NCBI GenBank assembly: GCA_963383645.1
Contig: OY726557.1
Span: 149,163,860 to 149,227,859 of the forward strand
Direction: 5' to 3'
DNA from: Muscardinus avellanarius
Taxonomy: Eukaryota; Chordata; Mammalia; Rodentia; Gliridae
DNA: 64,000 nucleotides
The first letter of the stretch is position 1; every line of letters starts with the position of its first letter. The position numbers were made by a program, and so were the translations under genes. The notes under the pieces are model-generated. The model worked only from the letters and a program-made list of their open reading frames with translations, was not told the origin of the DNA and did not search any database. Shown one piece after another: positions 35,913-47,349 of the stretch.

Positions 35913-35946
<34 letters not shown>
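35913..35946. repeat. (CA)n microsatellite
   Basis: About 17 CA units. No SINE is visible beside it. Confidence 0.95.
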
Positions 35947-35951
<5 letters not shown>

Positions 35952-36089
35952 ACAGAAAAATAATTACTTTAAAAGTTACTACTGATTGCATATGATAAAG
36001 AAGGTCTAAACTAGAATGGGTGAAAAAACAGAAGTACCTAGAGAGGCTGGCAAGATTATATTTCCCAGATGATTTTTCTCACCATACAT

Positions 36090-36091
<2 letters not shown>

Positions 36092-36128
<37 letters not shown>

Positions 36129-36336
36129 TTTTGGTACTGAGGGTAGAACCCAGGGCCCTTTATATCTCTGGGTTATACTCCCAGACCTGTTTTTATACTT
36201 TATTTTGAAATACGGTCTGTCTCATTAAGTTGCTGAGAGCCTCACTAAGTATCTGAGGCTGGCTTCCAACCTGTGTGATCCTCCTGTCTCAGCCTCCCAA
36301 GTGCTGGGATTAAAAGCTTGAGCCACCATGCCCAGC
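36092..36336 (-). mobile_element. Dimeric SINE, minus strand, (TTTA)n tail, perfect 17-bp TSD
   Basis: TTTA units to about 36131, then the reversed ID half (TTTGGTACTGAGGGTAGAACC) and B1 half ending CCACCATGCCCAGC. TTTCTCACCATACATTT is present at 36075-36091 and 36337-36353. Its ID half mixes features of both SINE subfamilies. Confidence 0.96.
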
Positions 36337-36353
36337 TTTCTCACCATACATTT

Positions 36354-38378
36354 TATATGCTTTTCTGTATTTGTGTTTTGTTCAACAATAAATTATTTTC
36401 TAACAGTAGCTCATTTCTCCAAGTATATTATTTGTCTTCCAAAGTTCTGAATGGGAAAATAAGTGGATCTGAATACCAAACTAGAAACTAATACTTGTAA
36501 TTGCATAGATAAAAAATAAAATGCATTGATTGAATCAAACTACTTAAATGAATGTTGTAAGAGGCCTAACAATTAAGTTTAAAAGCATCTACCACAGAAT
36601 GGCTTTCATTGTTGTTCACATTTTACTGAAGGGTAATCTAACCGACTTTCATTAAATTAATAGCTTTTGCTGAATTGACTGAATCAATTTTTGTTTGGTA
36701 CATTTGAGACAAGGACTCACAGACTTGACTACATTGTTTTGATAACAGTGTCTACTCTGTAATTTCATGAAACAAATATTGCCCAGTGATCACAGGAATT
36801 ACTATAACATATAGTAACTGATAATCTGTAAAGATTTTGTACTATAAGCAAAGTTCTTTCCAAAATGTTCATCCAATAAATACCTTAATTTCTAGTTCTT
36901 CAACCTTATCCAAGCCTAGAGAACAAATAAGGAGCAAATAGTTGCCACCATGAAATCTATAGGAAATATTTTCCATCTGCATGGTAATCTATTCATGAGC
37001 CAAGCCTAAGAAGAATTAATAAAAAAGAATTTCCTTTCTTTACTCCACCCCTCTTTATCCTCAACCCTACATACAGTGAATCCCAGTGTCAGGCAACATC
37101 TCAGTCTGAGACTCTTCGGCTCAGATGGAGTCTGACTATACCCCAGGTTGACAGCTATGAGCCTTCATTAAAAATCACCTGGATCAGGGAGTTGAGAAAA
37201 CATATTAGCAAGGGTGGCCTACTTGAAGATAAATTACTTTGTACAATATTGTAAATTTTCCAATGGCCTCATTCTACAACACTTGATAAAGCAATTTGTA
37301 CAATTCTGAGCCCTTCAGAATTTAGAGCTTCATAATATTGATCATATTTAACCTATATTTTTCTTCTAAAATTTATATTCATTCTATCCCTCTATGGCCC
37401 AGATTCTTAGAAACCACAAATTCATTCTTTCCTTGTAGAATTGACTTTTAATTTGCCAGCTAGCACATAGCTATTGCTTATTCATGCTGTGTTTACTTAG
37501 CTCTGCTTTTTCTAAGTCACTCTCATTATTGCCTTAATCAGGGCTGTTGTGATGCTGTGAATCACCTTCCTACCAATGTCACCCCTGGTAGTAAAGTGCC
37601 AAAACTCAGGGATAATTATTGTTTTGCATTTATATTATTATTACTTTGCATTTATATAGCCTCCTTCTTCATATGATATTTTATTCACAGCAAGTCTTTT
37701 CTGGCAATTCTTGTTAAGAATATTAAGGAAATCAGAGCACTGCCTGTAGAAACACAAGTAGGGACCTTAAGGATCATTTGACTTCATTCCTTCAACTTCA
37801 TTGGAGGAAATTGAGACAAGAAAGATTAACTGTTTCCTTCCTGGAGGAACTTGTTTGCACCAGAGCCAAAAACTTAAATTTCCTGACATGGCCAGGAACT
37901 TAAAATTTTCTGATATGGCCACCACAAATGTAAGGCAAATTAAAATAAGGCAATTTATAAATACAAAAAAAAAAGAATCAATTATTAACAAATTATGATT
38001 TACAATCTAGAGTGATATCTGCATTTGTGAGCTGCCACATGCTGAATAAGACCTTCAGATGACTACCCCTGAGAGAAGCTCTTACCTGAATTTGTCCACT
38101 CTAAGTACCCGAGGTTCAACTGATGAGTTATCTCAGATGCATACCTATTCACAGCAGATCTTAAGATAAACAGCAGGTGTTAAGTCTGTCACATTAACGG
38201 TGGCCAGATCAGGTTTATTCCAAGTCCCATGGCAATCTGCCTTGGGTTACCTTCCTAAAGTGGAGCTCTTAATACTGAGTCTCAATTTGCACCAGTTTTC
38301 AAAAATCAGAATTTAAAACTCTTTTGATGTCATTGGCAACATGTTTTCTGCCTGATTTTTAACCAAGAAAAGTATTGT
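36354..38378. other. No recognisable gene or repeat
   Basis: About 2 kb of apparently single-copy, AT-rich sequence. Short frames lie on opposite strands at 37767-37998 and overlap, so neither is convincing. Confidence 0.45.
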
Positions 38379-38472
38379 ATATTATATATATATATACTAT
38401 ATATATATATATGTGTGTGTGTGTGTATAAATAGATATGTAGATAGACACATATATGCATATAAGACATATA

Positions 38473-38513
<41 letters not shown>
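38379..38513. repeat. Compound (TA)n/(TG)n microsatellite
   Basis: TA run, TG run, a mixed ATAG/ATAT patch, then about 20 more TG units. Likely unstable and variable. Confidence 0.95.
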
Positions 38514-40249
38514 GTATGTGGCTTTCCATGTTTTAGTTTGTTATCTATGCTGACATGAATGATCTTATATCACACTGAAAACTGATACAATAGGCAGATG
38601 GCATTCCTCTGCTAATAAGCCCATTCTGGGCTTAATTTTTACCCTGGTAATTGGCTCTTGTGGTATCTACAGTGCCTATTTCCAGAAAGTTCTCAAAAAT
38701 ATTTCTTAAATAAATATTTTATGTGCCACGTTCTTAAAAGTGAATCACAGAGAATGTCTGACAAAGAATGGAAGCTGTTATTGCAAGAATAATGTAACAA
38801 TGAAATCCTTTATGTGATAGGTCAAAATATGACCAATTTTCTGTGCTTATTATTCACTGTCACTCCAACTGTTTCATATACACCTACCCAGGACTACATC
38901 ATCAAAAGAAAGCAGGTATTTTCTGGGCCCAAAGTAGTATATTGACTTATCTAGTGTTACATGTTCAGTAAAAAAAAAAAAGTTTAGATACCTGATGCTA
39001 AGTTCATTGTTCTCCCCACTTTATAATGATACTCTTAATTGTTTGGGCTGGAATCATAAACCGTAACACTCTGTCCAGTGCTTCAGAATTTGTTTTAGCA
39101 AAATTAAATGAAAGTTAATATAAAGCTAATCACTTTTACACTGTGAGCATTTAACAAATGACCACTTAAAAGGTCACTGAATGTTCTCAACACTTGTGTG
39201 TGTATTTTCTCTATAAAAGTTGCAAGCAAAATTTAGCAAGACAGTCTATGAGTCAAAATAAAATGATATACATCACTATCATCAATAGCCATTTTGTTTA
39301 CTTTTCACAACAAGGTATTCCAGCCTTTGTGTATTTGAAGATACGTAACTTACTAATATTACTTTAGTCAGACCACATGGCAGGCAGGCAGTCAATGTTA
39401 AATAAAACATCCACAGAGAAGCTTTGCTTGCCCTTACTGATGTTGTAACACAGAGATATGTCACAGACAATACACCTGCTGGAAACTCAAAAAGCAGCAT
39501 GAATAAGATATAGACAAGGAAAACTGTGCAAACCCTAAAATAACTCTCCTGTATTTTTATTTTCCTAAACTTATAATCAGGCATCACATTTATCTTGGCT
39601 TTACAGAGATTGTGCATTCTTTTCTAAAGTTGTTTGCATGGTTACATACTGATGTTCTGCAGTGAGCAAATTTCAAGAAAATAATGAATTGGAAGTGACA
39701 AGTGCCTTCAGTCATAAGTCCAAAGGGAATTGTCATCTTGAAATCATACACAGCAGAAGAAGCCAAGGAAAGAATGAAATGGCAAAAGTGCCAGTGTTAA
39801 TCCAAAAATTAAACTCAGAGGTTGTGTTAGGGCAAGCTAATTGAACTAGTGATGGTCTGCCCTTCATTCTAAATTAAAGTTTGTTCAAAAGGACAGGACA
39901 TTCTGGGATATTCTCCACTAGGTTAGGGGAAAGAAGACAGCTGAATCAGCAGCATAATCAAGAAATATTTGTAAGAGTGATGTGGATTTGTTGAGCAAGA
40001 TAAATAGGTGTGGCTGCATCCCTATAATAGTACACACACAAGAACTGACAGCATTGATCTAGAGTAAATAAATTCATGTAAAAAAGATCTTGATTGAGTG
40101 GCATTATGCTATGAGTTTAGACAGACTTACAGATAGATGAAGCTCCTGCCTTTTTTAAACTTAAAATTTAAGAAATATAAAAGCCGTGCTACTGAAGGTA
40201 AAAATAGTCATTATTATCACTTCTACCATTTCTCGAGCTATTGGGTAAT
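38514..40249. other. No recognisable gene or repeat
   Basis: Includes a 111-codon minus-strand frame (39282-39617) that is hydrophobic in its middle but matches no family I know. No splice, promoter or codon-usage support. Confidence 0.45.
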
Positions 40250-40660
40250 GTCATGGTTAGAGAAAGAATGCCCTGTAAAGAGCTCATGTATTAGGCTCAG
40301 GGTTAATGTAGTTAACTCATGAAAATTGTAATCTCATCAGGGGATAAGTCCACCATAATGAATTTGTCTAGGTGAAATTTAAGGGTGGTAGTTTATGGGA
40401 GTTCTGGGGAAAGTTGTGCTTGGAGACTGTACTCGTGTCTTTGACTGCCCTTGCTTACTAATTATTTCTTGCTTCTGGCCTCCACTATGTGAGAACAAAG
40501 CCTTGCACTCTTCCTCTCTCTGATTCAGATCACCTTCCCCTGAGATCTACAGGCCATGGTATCATATAAAATAAACTCCCAACCCCCAAGGAAATGGCAA
40601 GCAAATAAACATCCCTTCCTCTGAGTTACATGGTTAAGTCTTTAGATTATAACAGTGAGA
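40250..40660 (+). mobile_element. Probable MaLR-type LTR relic, plus strand
   Basis: TGTCATGGTTAGAGAAAGAATG and AAAGAGCTCATGTATTAGG resemble the start of rodent MaLR LTRs. TACAGGCCATGG and GCAAGCAAATAAACATCCCTTCC resemble their 3' part with the AATAAA signal. Divergence is high. No internal retroviral genes are seen. Confidence 0.5.
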
Positions 40661-40663
40661 ATG

Positions 40664-40870
40664 CTAAGCTAGTGCTAAATAATATGCCAGAAGCCTTACA
40701 TGCATGAATTCTCTCCTTTAGTCCTCACAACAGCTACAAATAGTTATTATTGCCTCCATTTTAACATTAAATAACTTGAGATTTAGAAATAAATACCTTC
40801 CTTTGTCTCATAGTTAATAATAGGTGGGTAGAGTCAACAAAATCTCACTTCAAAGCCTGTGAGCTATGAG
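40664..40870 (+). repeat. MIR (ancient SINE)
   Basis: TGCCAGAAGCCTTACATGCATGAATTC, TAGTCCTCACAACAGCTAC and CCATTTTAACATTAAATAACTTGAG follow the MIR order. Confidence 0.75.
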
Positions 40871-40879
40871 GAGCCATTA

Positions 40880-41265
40880 AGGTTTTCCCCTAAAAGAATA
40901 TTTCTGACTCAGATCACTGTACTTCGCCCAGAATCAACAAAGTTTGGGGTAATGGAAAGTTCAAAGTAATCAAGGTATGAGAGAAGATGAGGTGGTGATG
41001 GCACGAAGGTATTGATTGACCTGCCTGTAATGTATGTGCTCAGGTGGTGATGGCACAAGGGATTGATTGAGCTGAAACTGTATAAATATGACAAGAGAAA
41101 TAAACTCAGGATCGGCTAGTAGAGATATTGACCTGGGAGTGGACTAGCGATCCTTCCATGCTTGAATTAAAATTTTTTGAATTAAATTCTTAGAATTGAA
41201 TTCTTTCATCCTCACTCCTCTATTTGGAACCCGTACTTTTTCCGGATGGCTCTGGAAGTGGGCTA
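40880..41265 (+). mobile_element. Candidate LTR of an endogenous retrovirus-like element
   Basis: A diverged direct repeat (40990-41023 and 41042-41074, both GGTGGTGATGGCAC..ATTGATTGA) is followed by TGTATAAATATGAC (TATA-like, 41078), AGAAATAAACTC (polyadenylation-like, about 41097) and GGAACCCGTACTTTTTCCGG near the end. This enhancer-TATA-polyA order is that of an LTR. GATGGCTCTGGAAGTGGGCT at 41245 faintly resembles a primer-binding site. No retroviral coding sequence follows; LINE-1 begins instead. Family not assigned. Confidence 0.45.
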
Positions 41266-41684
41266 TTCCTGTTATTTTCTCTTAATTACAATAATATTGG
41301 GTTAAAAAAAATCCCTACACACCAGAACCAGAGAAACAAGAACTTCCATCCAGCAGATAATGCAACAAAAAAGAACAAACAGTATTTCAAACTGAAATAA
41401 AACCTTAACATGTTGTAAATTAAGAATCATCTCCCAATAATCACACTGAATGTAAATGGCCTCAATTCCCCAATAAAAAGACATAAATTGGCAAAATTGA
41501 TTAAAAAACAGAGCCCATCTATCTGCTGCTTGCGAAAAACACACCTTACAAGTAAAGATAGAAACAAATGTAAGGTAAAGGGCTGGGATAAGGTAATCCA
41601 TGACAAAAGAACTTGAAGACAAGCATGAGTAATAAATATGATATCAGACAAGTTAGACTTCAAACCAAAGCTTATTAGAAGAGA

Positions 41685-41857
41685 TGAGCCTGGCATGATG
41701 ATGCATGCTTGTAATCCCCACACTTGGGAATTGGAGACAATAGGATCACACAGGTTCGAAGCCAGCCTCACTGACTTAAAAGACCTTGTTTCCAAATAAA
41801 ATATAAAATAGGTCTGGGTGTGTAAACTGGAGGTAGAACCCCAGTACCACCAAAAGA
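41685..41857 (+). mobile_element. Dimeric SINE in LINE-1 ORF2
   Basis: GCCTGGCATGATGATGCATG ... CCAGTACCACCAAAAG. The ID half lacks the GGGCTTCC block. The tail is the triplet repeat that follows. Confidence 0.9.
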
Positions 41858-41894
41858 GAAGAAGAAGAAGAAGAAGAAGAAGAAGAAGAAGAAG

Positions 41895-41926
<32 letters not shown>

Positions 41927-41935
41927 GTAGTAGTA

Positions 41936-41989
<54 letters not shown>

Positions 41990-41990
41990 A
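41858..41990. repeat. (GAA)n(GTA)n(GTG)n triplet microsatellite
   Basis: About 22 GAA units, then about 18 GTA units with one GAA, then GTG units, growing from a SINE tail. Frames across it are poly-Arg/Ser on plus and poly-Leu/Tyr/Phe on minus, and are artefacts. Confidence 0.97.
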
Positions 41991-44301
41991 TGTTTTACTG
42001 GTAAAAGGAATATAACAACAAGAGGAAATAACAATAATTAACATTTATGCCCCAAATATAGGTGCAACTACCTTCATAAAACAAACTGAATGTGATATTA
42101 AAACATACATAAATCCCAATACAATAATACGGGGAGACTTCAACACCCCTCTCACACCATTAGACCAATCTTCTAGACAAAAGGTCTTTAAAGATGCCTC
42201 AGAACTAAAGAACACCATTAATCAAATGGACCTGTTGGAAACATATAGAATATTACATCCAACTACAGTGAAGTTCACATTTTTCTCAGCTGCTCACAGA
42301 ACCTTCCCCAAAATCCATCACATCCTGAGCCACAAAGTGAGCAATAGCAAATTAAAAAAACGTGGCATACTTTCTTGTGTATTTTCAGACCATAATGGAA
42401 TGAAATTAGAAATCAATTATAAAAAAGACCCAGAGAAACCACATGAACATGTGGAGGCTGACACACCACACTTCTTAATGAAGAATGGGTCATAGAAGAT
42501 GTAAGAGGTTAAATCAAGAAATTTCTTAAAAGAAACAAAAACAGAGATACAAATACTAAAACCTCTAGGACACTTTGAAGGCAGTGTTAAGAGGAAAATT
42601 TATAGCAATGTGTGCTCACATAAGGAAAACAGAAAATCTTCAAATAAATAACCTAATTACACACCTCAAAGCCCTTGAAAAACAGGAACAATCTAATCCA
42701 AAACCAAGTAAAAGACAGAAGATTATTAAAATCACAGCAGGAATTAATGAAGTAGAGAGTAAGAAAAAAATACAGAAAATCAACAAACCAAAAGCTGGTT
42801 TCTCGAAAAAATTAACAAAATATACAAACCACTAGCCAACCTAACTAAGAAAAAAAGAGAGAATCAACCCAAATTATAAATATAAGAGATTAAAAAGGAG
42901 ATATTGCTACTGACATTGTAGAAATCCAGAAGATTATCAGAAACTACTTTGAAAAACTATATTCCAACAAAATGGAAAATCTGGAGGAAATTGACAACTT
43001 TCTAGATAAATACAACCTTCCTAAACTGAGTGAAGAAGACATAAAACACTTAAACCAACCAATAACAATCAAAGAGTTTGAAACAGCATAAAGAGCCTAC
43101 CATCAAAGAAAAGCCCAGGACCAGATGGCTTCCAAAGTGAATTCTATAAAACCTTTATAGAAGAGCTAACCCCAATACTCCTCAAACTATTTCATAAAAT
43201 AGAAAAAAAAGAGAACTCTCCCAAATACATTATATGAAGCCATCATCACATTAATACCAAAACCAAATAAAGATAGTTCAAGGAAGGAAAACTACAGGCC
43301 TATATATTTGATGAATTTGGATCCAAAACTGCTAAACAAAATACTATCAACACACATTCAAAAACACATAAAGAAAAATTATACATAATGACCAGGTAGG
43401 GTTCATCTCAGTGGTGAAAGTCTAGTTCAACATACAAAAATCAATCCATGTAATTCATCATATAAACAGAACCAAAGACAAAAATCACAAGATCATTTCA
43501 ATATATGCTCAAAAAGCATTTGATAAAATCAAATATCCATATGTGATAAAAGCACTGCAGAGAATTGGAATAGAAGGAACATATCTCAACATTATAAAGG
43601 CAATCTACAATAGGCCCACAGCCAACATTATATTAAATGGGGGAAAACTTCAAGAATTCCCCCTAAAACCAGGAACAAGACAAGGATGTCCATTATTACC
43701 ATTTCTCTTCAATATAGTACTTGAGACCCTAGCCAGAAGAATAATGCAAGAAAAGGAAATCAGAGGAGTACAAATAGGAAAAGAAGAACTCAAACTTTTA
43801 CTATTTGCAGATGACATGATACTATACCTAGAAGACCAACAAATACAAGCAAAAGACTTATAGAACTTATCAACAAACTCAGCAAAGTATCTGGATAAAA
43901 AAATTAATCTTAAAAAATCAGAAACTTTTCTATATACCAACCATAAATCCATTGAAAAAGAAATTCAGAAAACACTTCCACTCAGGAGTCCCACAAAAAA
44001 AATACTTAAGAATAAACTTAACCAAGGATATAAAAGATCTCTACAAATAAAATTATAAAACTTTGGGAAAAAAATCAAAGATCTTGGAAGATGGAAAGAT
44101 CTGCCATGCCCATGCATAGGCAGAATAAATATCATTAAAATGGCCACCTTTCCAAAAGTGATCTACAGATTTAATGCAATGCCCATTAAATTACCAAGAT
44201 CATTCATTTGGAACAACAAAAATTCCAGAATAGCCAAAGTAGTTCTCAGCAACAAAAACCATGCAGGAGGAATTACGATACGTGACTTTATACTACAATG
44301 C

Positions 44302-44486
44302 TGCTGGGCATGATGGTGCAGGTTTGTAATTGCTGTGCTTGGGAGGCAGAGAAGGAGGATCACGCTGGCTCAAAGCCAGCCCCACTGGCTTAACAGATCC
44401 TGTTTCCAAAAATAAAAAAGTATAAAATAGGCCTGGGAGTGTAGCCCGGAGGTAGAAGGGTTTCCAGGAACACCAGTACTACCAAC
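44302..44486 (+). mobile_element. Young-type dimeric SINE without A-tail, with TSD
   Basis: TGCTGGGCATGATGGTGCAGG to CACCAGTACTACCAAC. TATACTACAATGC (44289-44301) and TATACTACAACGC (44487-44499) flank it. The A-tail is missing, presumably lost after insertion. Confidence 0.92.
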
Positions 44487-46001
44487 TATACTACAACGCC
44501 AAACAAAACAGATACATAGACCAGTGGCACAAAAACAGATATATAGACCAATGGAAAAGAATAGAAGACCCAGAAACAAGTCCACACACTTACAGCCAAC
44601 TGATTATTGGCAAAGGGACCAAAAACATACACTGGGAAAAGATGGCCTCTTCAACAAATGGTGTTAGCAAAACTGGTTAACTTTATGCAGAACACTGGAA
44701 AGTAATCCCGCTTTCTCACCCTGTACAAGATTCAATTCAAGATCGATCAAAGATTTGGAAATTAGACCAGAGAACTTGAGGTTCCTTGAAGAGGACACAG
44801 GTCCAACACTGCAACACATAGGCACAGATAAAAACTTTCTCAACAAGTCCCCAAAGTCACAACAAACTAAAAGACGAATTAATACATGGGATTACATGAA
44901 ACTGAAGAGCTTTTGTTCAGCAAAGGAAACTGTCAAGAACCTCAATTGAGAGCCAACAGAATGGGAGAAGATTTTCACCACCTACTCCTCCAATAGAGGA
45001 CTAATATCTAGAATATACAGAGAACTCAAGAAACTCAACACTAAAGAAACAAATAAACCAATAGAAAAGGGGCAAGAAAACTAAATAGACACTTCACAAA
45101 AAAAATTCAAATGGCCAATAAGTGCATTAAAAATGCTCAACATCATTAGCAATCAGAGTGATACAAATCAAAACTACTCTGAGATTTCACCTAAGTCCAG
45201 CTAGAATGGCAATCATTCAAAACACAAACAACAACAGATGCTGGCGAGGATGTGGAGAAATGGGAACTCTAAAACATTGTTGGTGAGATTGCAAATTAGT
45301 GCAACCACTTTGGAAAACAGTATGGAGACTTTTTAGAAGAATGGGAACAAATCTACCGTTTGATCCAGCAACACCACCTCTGGTTATATGCCCAAAAGAA
45401 AGAAAATCAAACTACCAAACTAATGCATGTGTATCTATGTTCATAGATGCATAATTTACCATAGCTAAACTATGGAACCAGCCAAGATGTTCATAAACAG
45501 ATGAATGAATTTCAAAACTGTGGGTTATGTACACAATGCAGTGTTACTCAGCTACCAAAAAAACCCACAATTGCAGCATTTATAGGGAAATGGATGGATC
45601 CTGAGGACATTATACTAAGTGAGATTAGTCATTCACAAAAAGTAAGGAATCAGATGCTTTCCCTAATATGTGAAAGCTAATTGAAAGGGGTCATAGGAGG
45701 AAGTCTAGGTGAAAAAGGAGATCATATAGAGGAGCAAATAAGGCAACCTAACCGTGGGGATGGGAGGAAGGAAGAAAGAAACTCTTTAAAGTACATGATG
45801 TAGTAATTCATATCATAGTCAAACACTAAGCCAAGCATAAGAGGGAAGAATGGGGAGGGAGTGGAATGGGGACTGGGAGCGGGCTGGGTGGGTTATGTGT
45901 GCATTTATGTCTACACAAATTTTTTGCTTCATCATGATGTATAAATACAATGCACCAATAAAAAATTAAAAATAAAATAAAATTAAAATTAAATTCTCAG
46001 T

Positions 46002-46004
<3 letters not shown>

Positions 46005-46057
<53 letters not shown>
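46005..46057. repeat. (TC)n microsatellite
   Basis: About 26 TC units wedged between a LINE-1 tail and the T-side of a minus-strand SINE. Confidence 0.97.
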
Positions 46058-46060
<3 letters not shown>

Positions 46061-46267
46061 AGGTACTGGGGATGGAGTACAAGAGCATTATACCCCCGAA
46101 TTACACCCCCAGCCCTATTTTTTAGTCTTTTTTAAATATTTGAAACAGTGTCTCACTGAGTTGTGAAGGGCCCTGCTAAGTAACTGAGACTGTCCATGAA
46201 CCACTTTCCTCTGATCTCTGCCTCCCAAATTCTGGGATTACAAGTATGTGCCACCATGCTCAGCTCT
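46058..46267 (-). mobile_element. Dimeric SINE, minus strand
   Basis: Reversed ID half GAGGTACTGGGGATGGAG..CACCCCCAGCCC and B1 half ending GTGCCACCATGCTCAGC. The right flank CTCTACTCTCTCTTC may be the counterpart of the CT repeat on the left. Confidence 0.88.
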
Positions 46268-47011
46268 ACTCTCTCTTCTTGCAGAAAAACAAAAATTATA
46301 ATGAGCTAAAATAGTATTAATATCATAATCAGTGTTCAGTAGATGGTATAAAATAACTTTCATTAATTTCTTCTTAACATGTCCTAATTTATCAAACATC
46401 ATAGTTAATAGTAAATGAAAAAACACCTGACCTAACTTAAGAGCTTTCTTAATTTATCCAGACTTTCTCAAATCATAAGGAATGCATTGTATACCTCTGG
46501 TTAAGAAATCACAACAATTTGAATAAACATAAAGATAAAACTTGAATGCTAAAGGATTCACTTAAATCAGCACCAGTGGTCTATAGATCAGCATATGTGA
46601 GGGCCACATCAAACTTCACTAAAAGGAAAAATGAGACTGTGAAATTTCTCTATTAAGCCTATTAGAGTAGGTAAAATTAGTACATTTAGTAAATTAAGAA
46701 ATTGAATCTTAAGATATTAAGCTATTTTACAAAAATCAGATGCCAACTTATGGTATTCATATTTTAGTATCTGTGCTATTTCACTTAGAGGTAGATGTCT
46801 TAAAAGTGAGAGAGCAAGACATTGTCAAAGAAAATAGCTACTACCATTCTGTTTTTAGCTTCAATGAAAACATTCATCTGTTGAAATTATGAAAATTTAG
46901 CCTATGGGCTCAAAGGGCCAGTTTTGCTGGACAACATTTGATTTAGACCAAATATGCATATAAATAACATGAAGCTGCCATTTCTTGCTTCATAATTGGT
47001 ATTATAATAAC
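46268..47011. other. Mostly unrecognised; possible worn MIR
   Basis: 46655-46790 (TTAGAGTAGGTAAAATTAG..AATCTTAAGATATTAAGC) has the rhythm of a MIR core, but too many changes to be sure. Nothing else supported. Confidence 0.35.
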
Positions 47012-47180
47012 ATTTTGCATTTTTATTTTTAACCTTTTTATTTTTTGAAGCAGGGTCTCACTGAGTTGTGAAGGGCCTCCCTAAGTAGCTGAGGCTGTCC
47101 ATAAACTGTGATCCTCCTCTGGTCTCTGCCCTCTGAATGCTGGAATTACAAGCTTATGCCACTATGCCCCCTGACTCACC
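47012..47180 (-). mobile_element. B1-half SINE, minus strand
   Basis: GAAGCAGGGTCTCACTGAGTTG ... GAATGCTGGAATTACAAGC ... TGCCACTATGCC is the B1 half in reverse. The ID half is reduced to T-rich sequence. Confidence 0.8.
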
Positions 47181-47349
47181 ATACCCAACTTTAACATGAT
47201 TTAAAATCTCTAATTATATCATGACTTTTAATAATAAATAGATACAAAATAATCATTACCCATCACTCACTTTTTTCCATGGGTACTCTATTAAGTTTGC
47301 ATAAATATAACAGGGCAAAAGGAACAAGACCTGATTAGACACACCCCTT

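Larger units (their letters stand above)
41430..45690 (+). pseudogene. LINE-1 ORF2 pseudogene (endonuclease-reverse transcriptase)
   Basis: The intact protein nicks target DNA and reverse-transcribes LINE-1 RNA. Visible here: the endonuclease beginning (AATGTAAATGGCCTCAATTCC), GGAGACTTCAACACCCC (Gly-Asp-Phe-Asn), and a frame at 42226-42495 holding the catalytic Ser-Asp-His motif (FSDHNGMKLE). A frame at 43543-43863 holds the reverse transcriptase TRQGCPL and FADDM motifs, so the catalytic Asp pair is kept. The C-terminal part follows to AATATGTGAAAGC. Frameshifts and stops (for example around 42485, 42835 and 43863), plus SINE insertions, make it non-functional. It encodes no single protein. 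Confidence 0.92.
41300..45995 (+). mobile_element. LINE-1 with near-complete ORF2 and 3'UTR, 5'-truncated
   Basis: Starts just before ORF2 and runs to a 3'UTR with the G-rich stretch GGGAGGGAGTGG and a tail at 45955-45995 (CACCAATAAAAAATTAAAAA). ORF1 and the 5'UTR are absent. Two SINEs and a large triplet microsatellite interrupt it. It is about 80% similar by eye to the copy at 56.9-61.0 kb. Confidence 0.92.

Noticed and set aside
39282..39617. 111-codon minus-strand frame with hydrophobic segments
   Set aside because: Resembles no known family to me. Lies in AT-rich unique DNA without promoter or splice support, so could be chance.
41427..42044. 205-codon minus-strand frame with long Leu/Tyr/Phe runs, and the plus-strand Arg/Ser frame opposite
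   Set aside because: Translation of the GAA/GTA microsatellite plus SINE and LINE-1 antisense. No real protein.
44505..44556. Apparent 26-bp tandem duplication (ACAGATACATAGACCAG / ACAGATATATAGACCAA) in the 41.3-kb LINE-1
   Set aside because: The two phrases overlap ORF2 sequence that is already partly repetitive (ACAGCATGGTACTGGCA, ACAGACACATAGACC). Point changes can produce the likeness.
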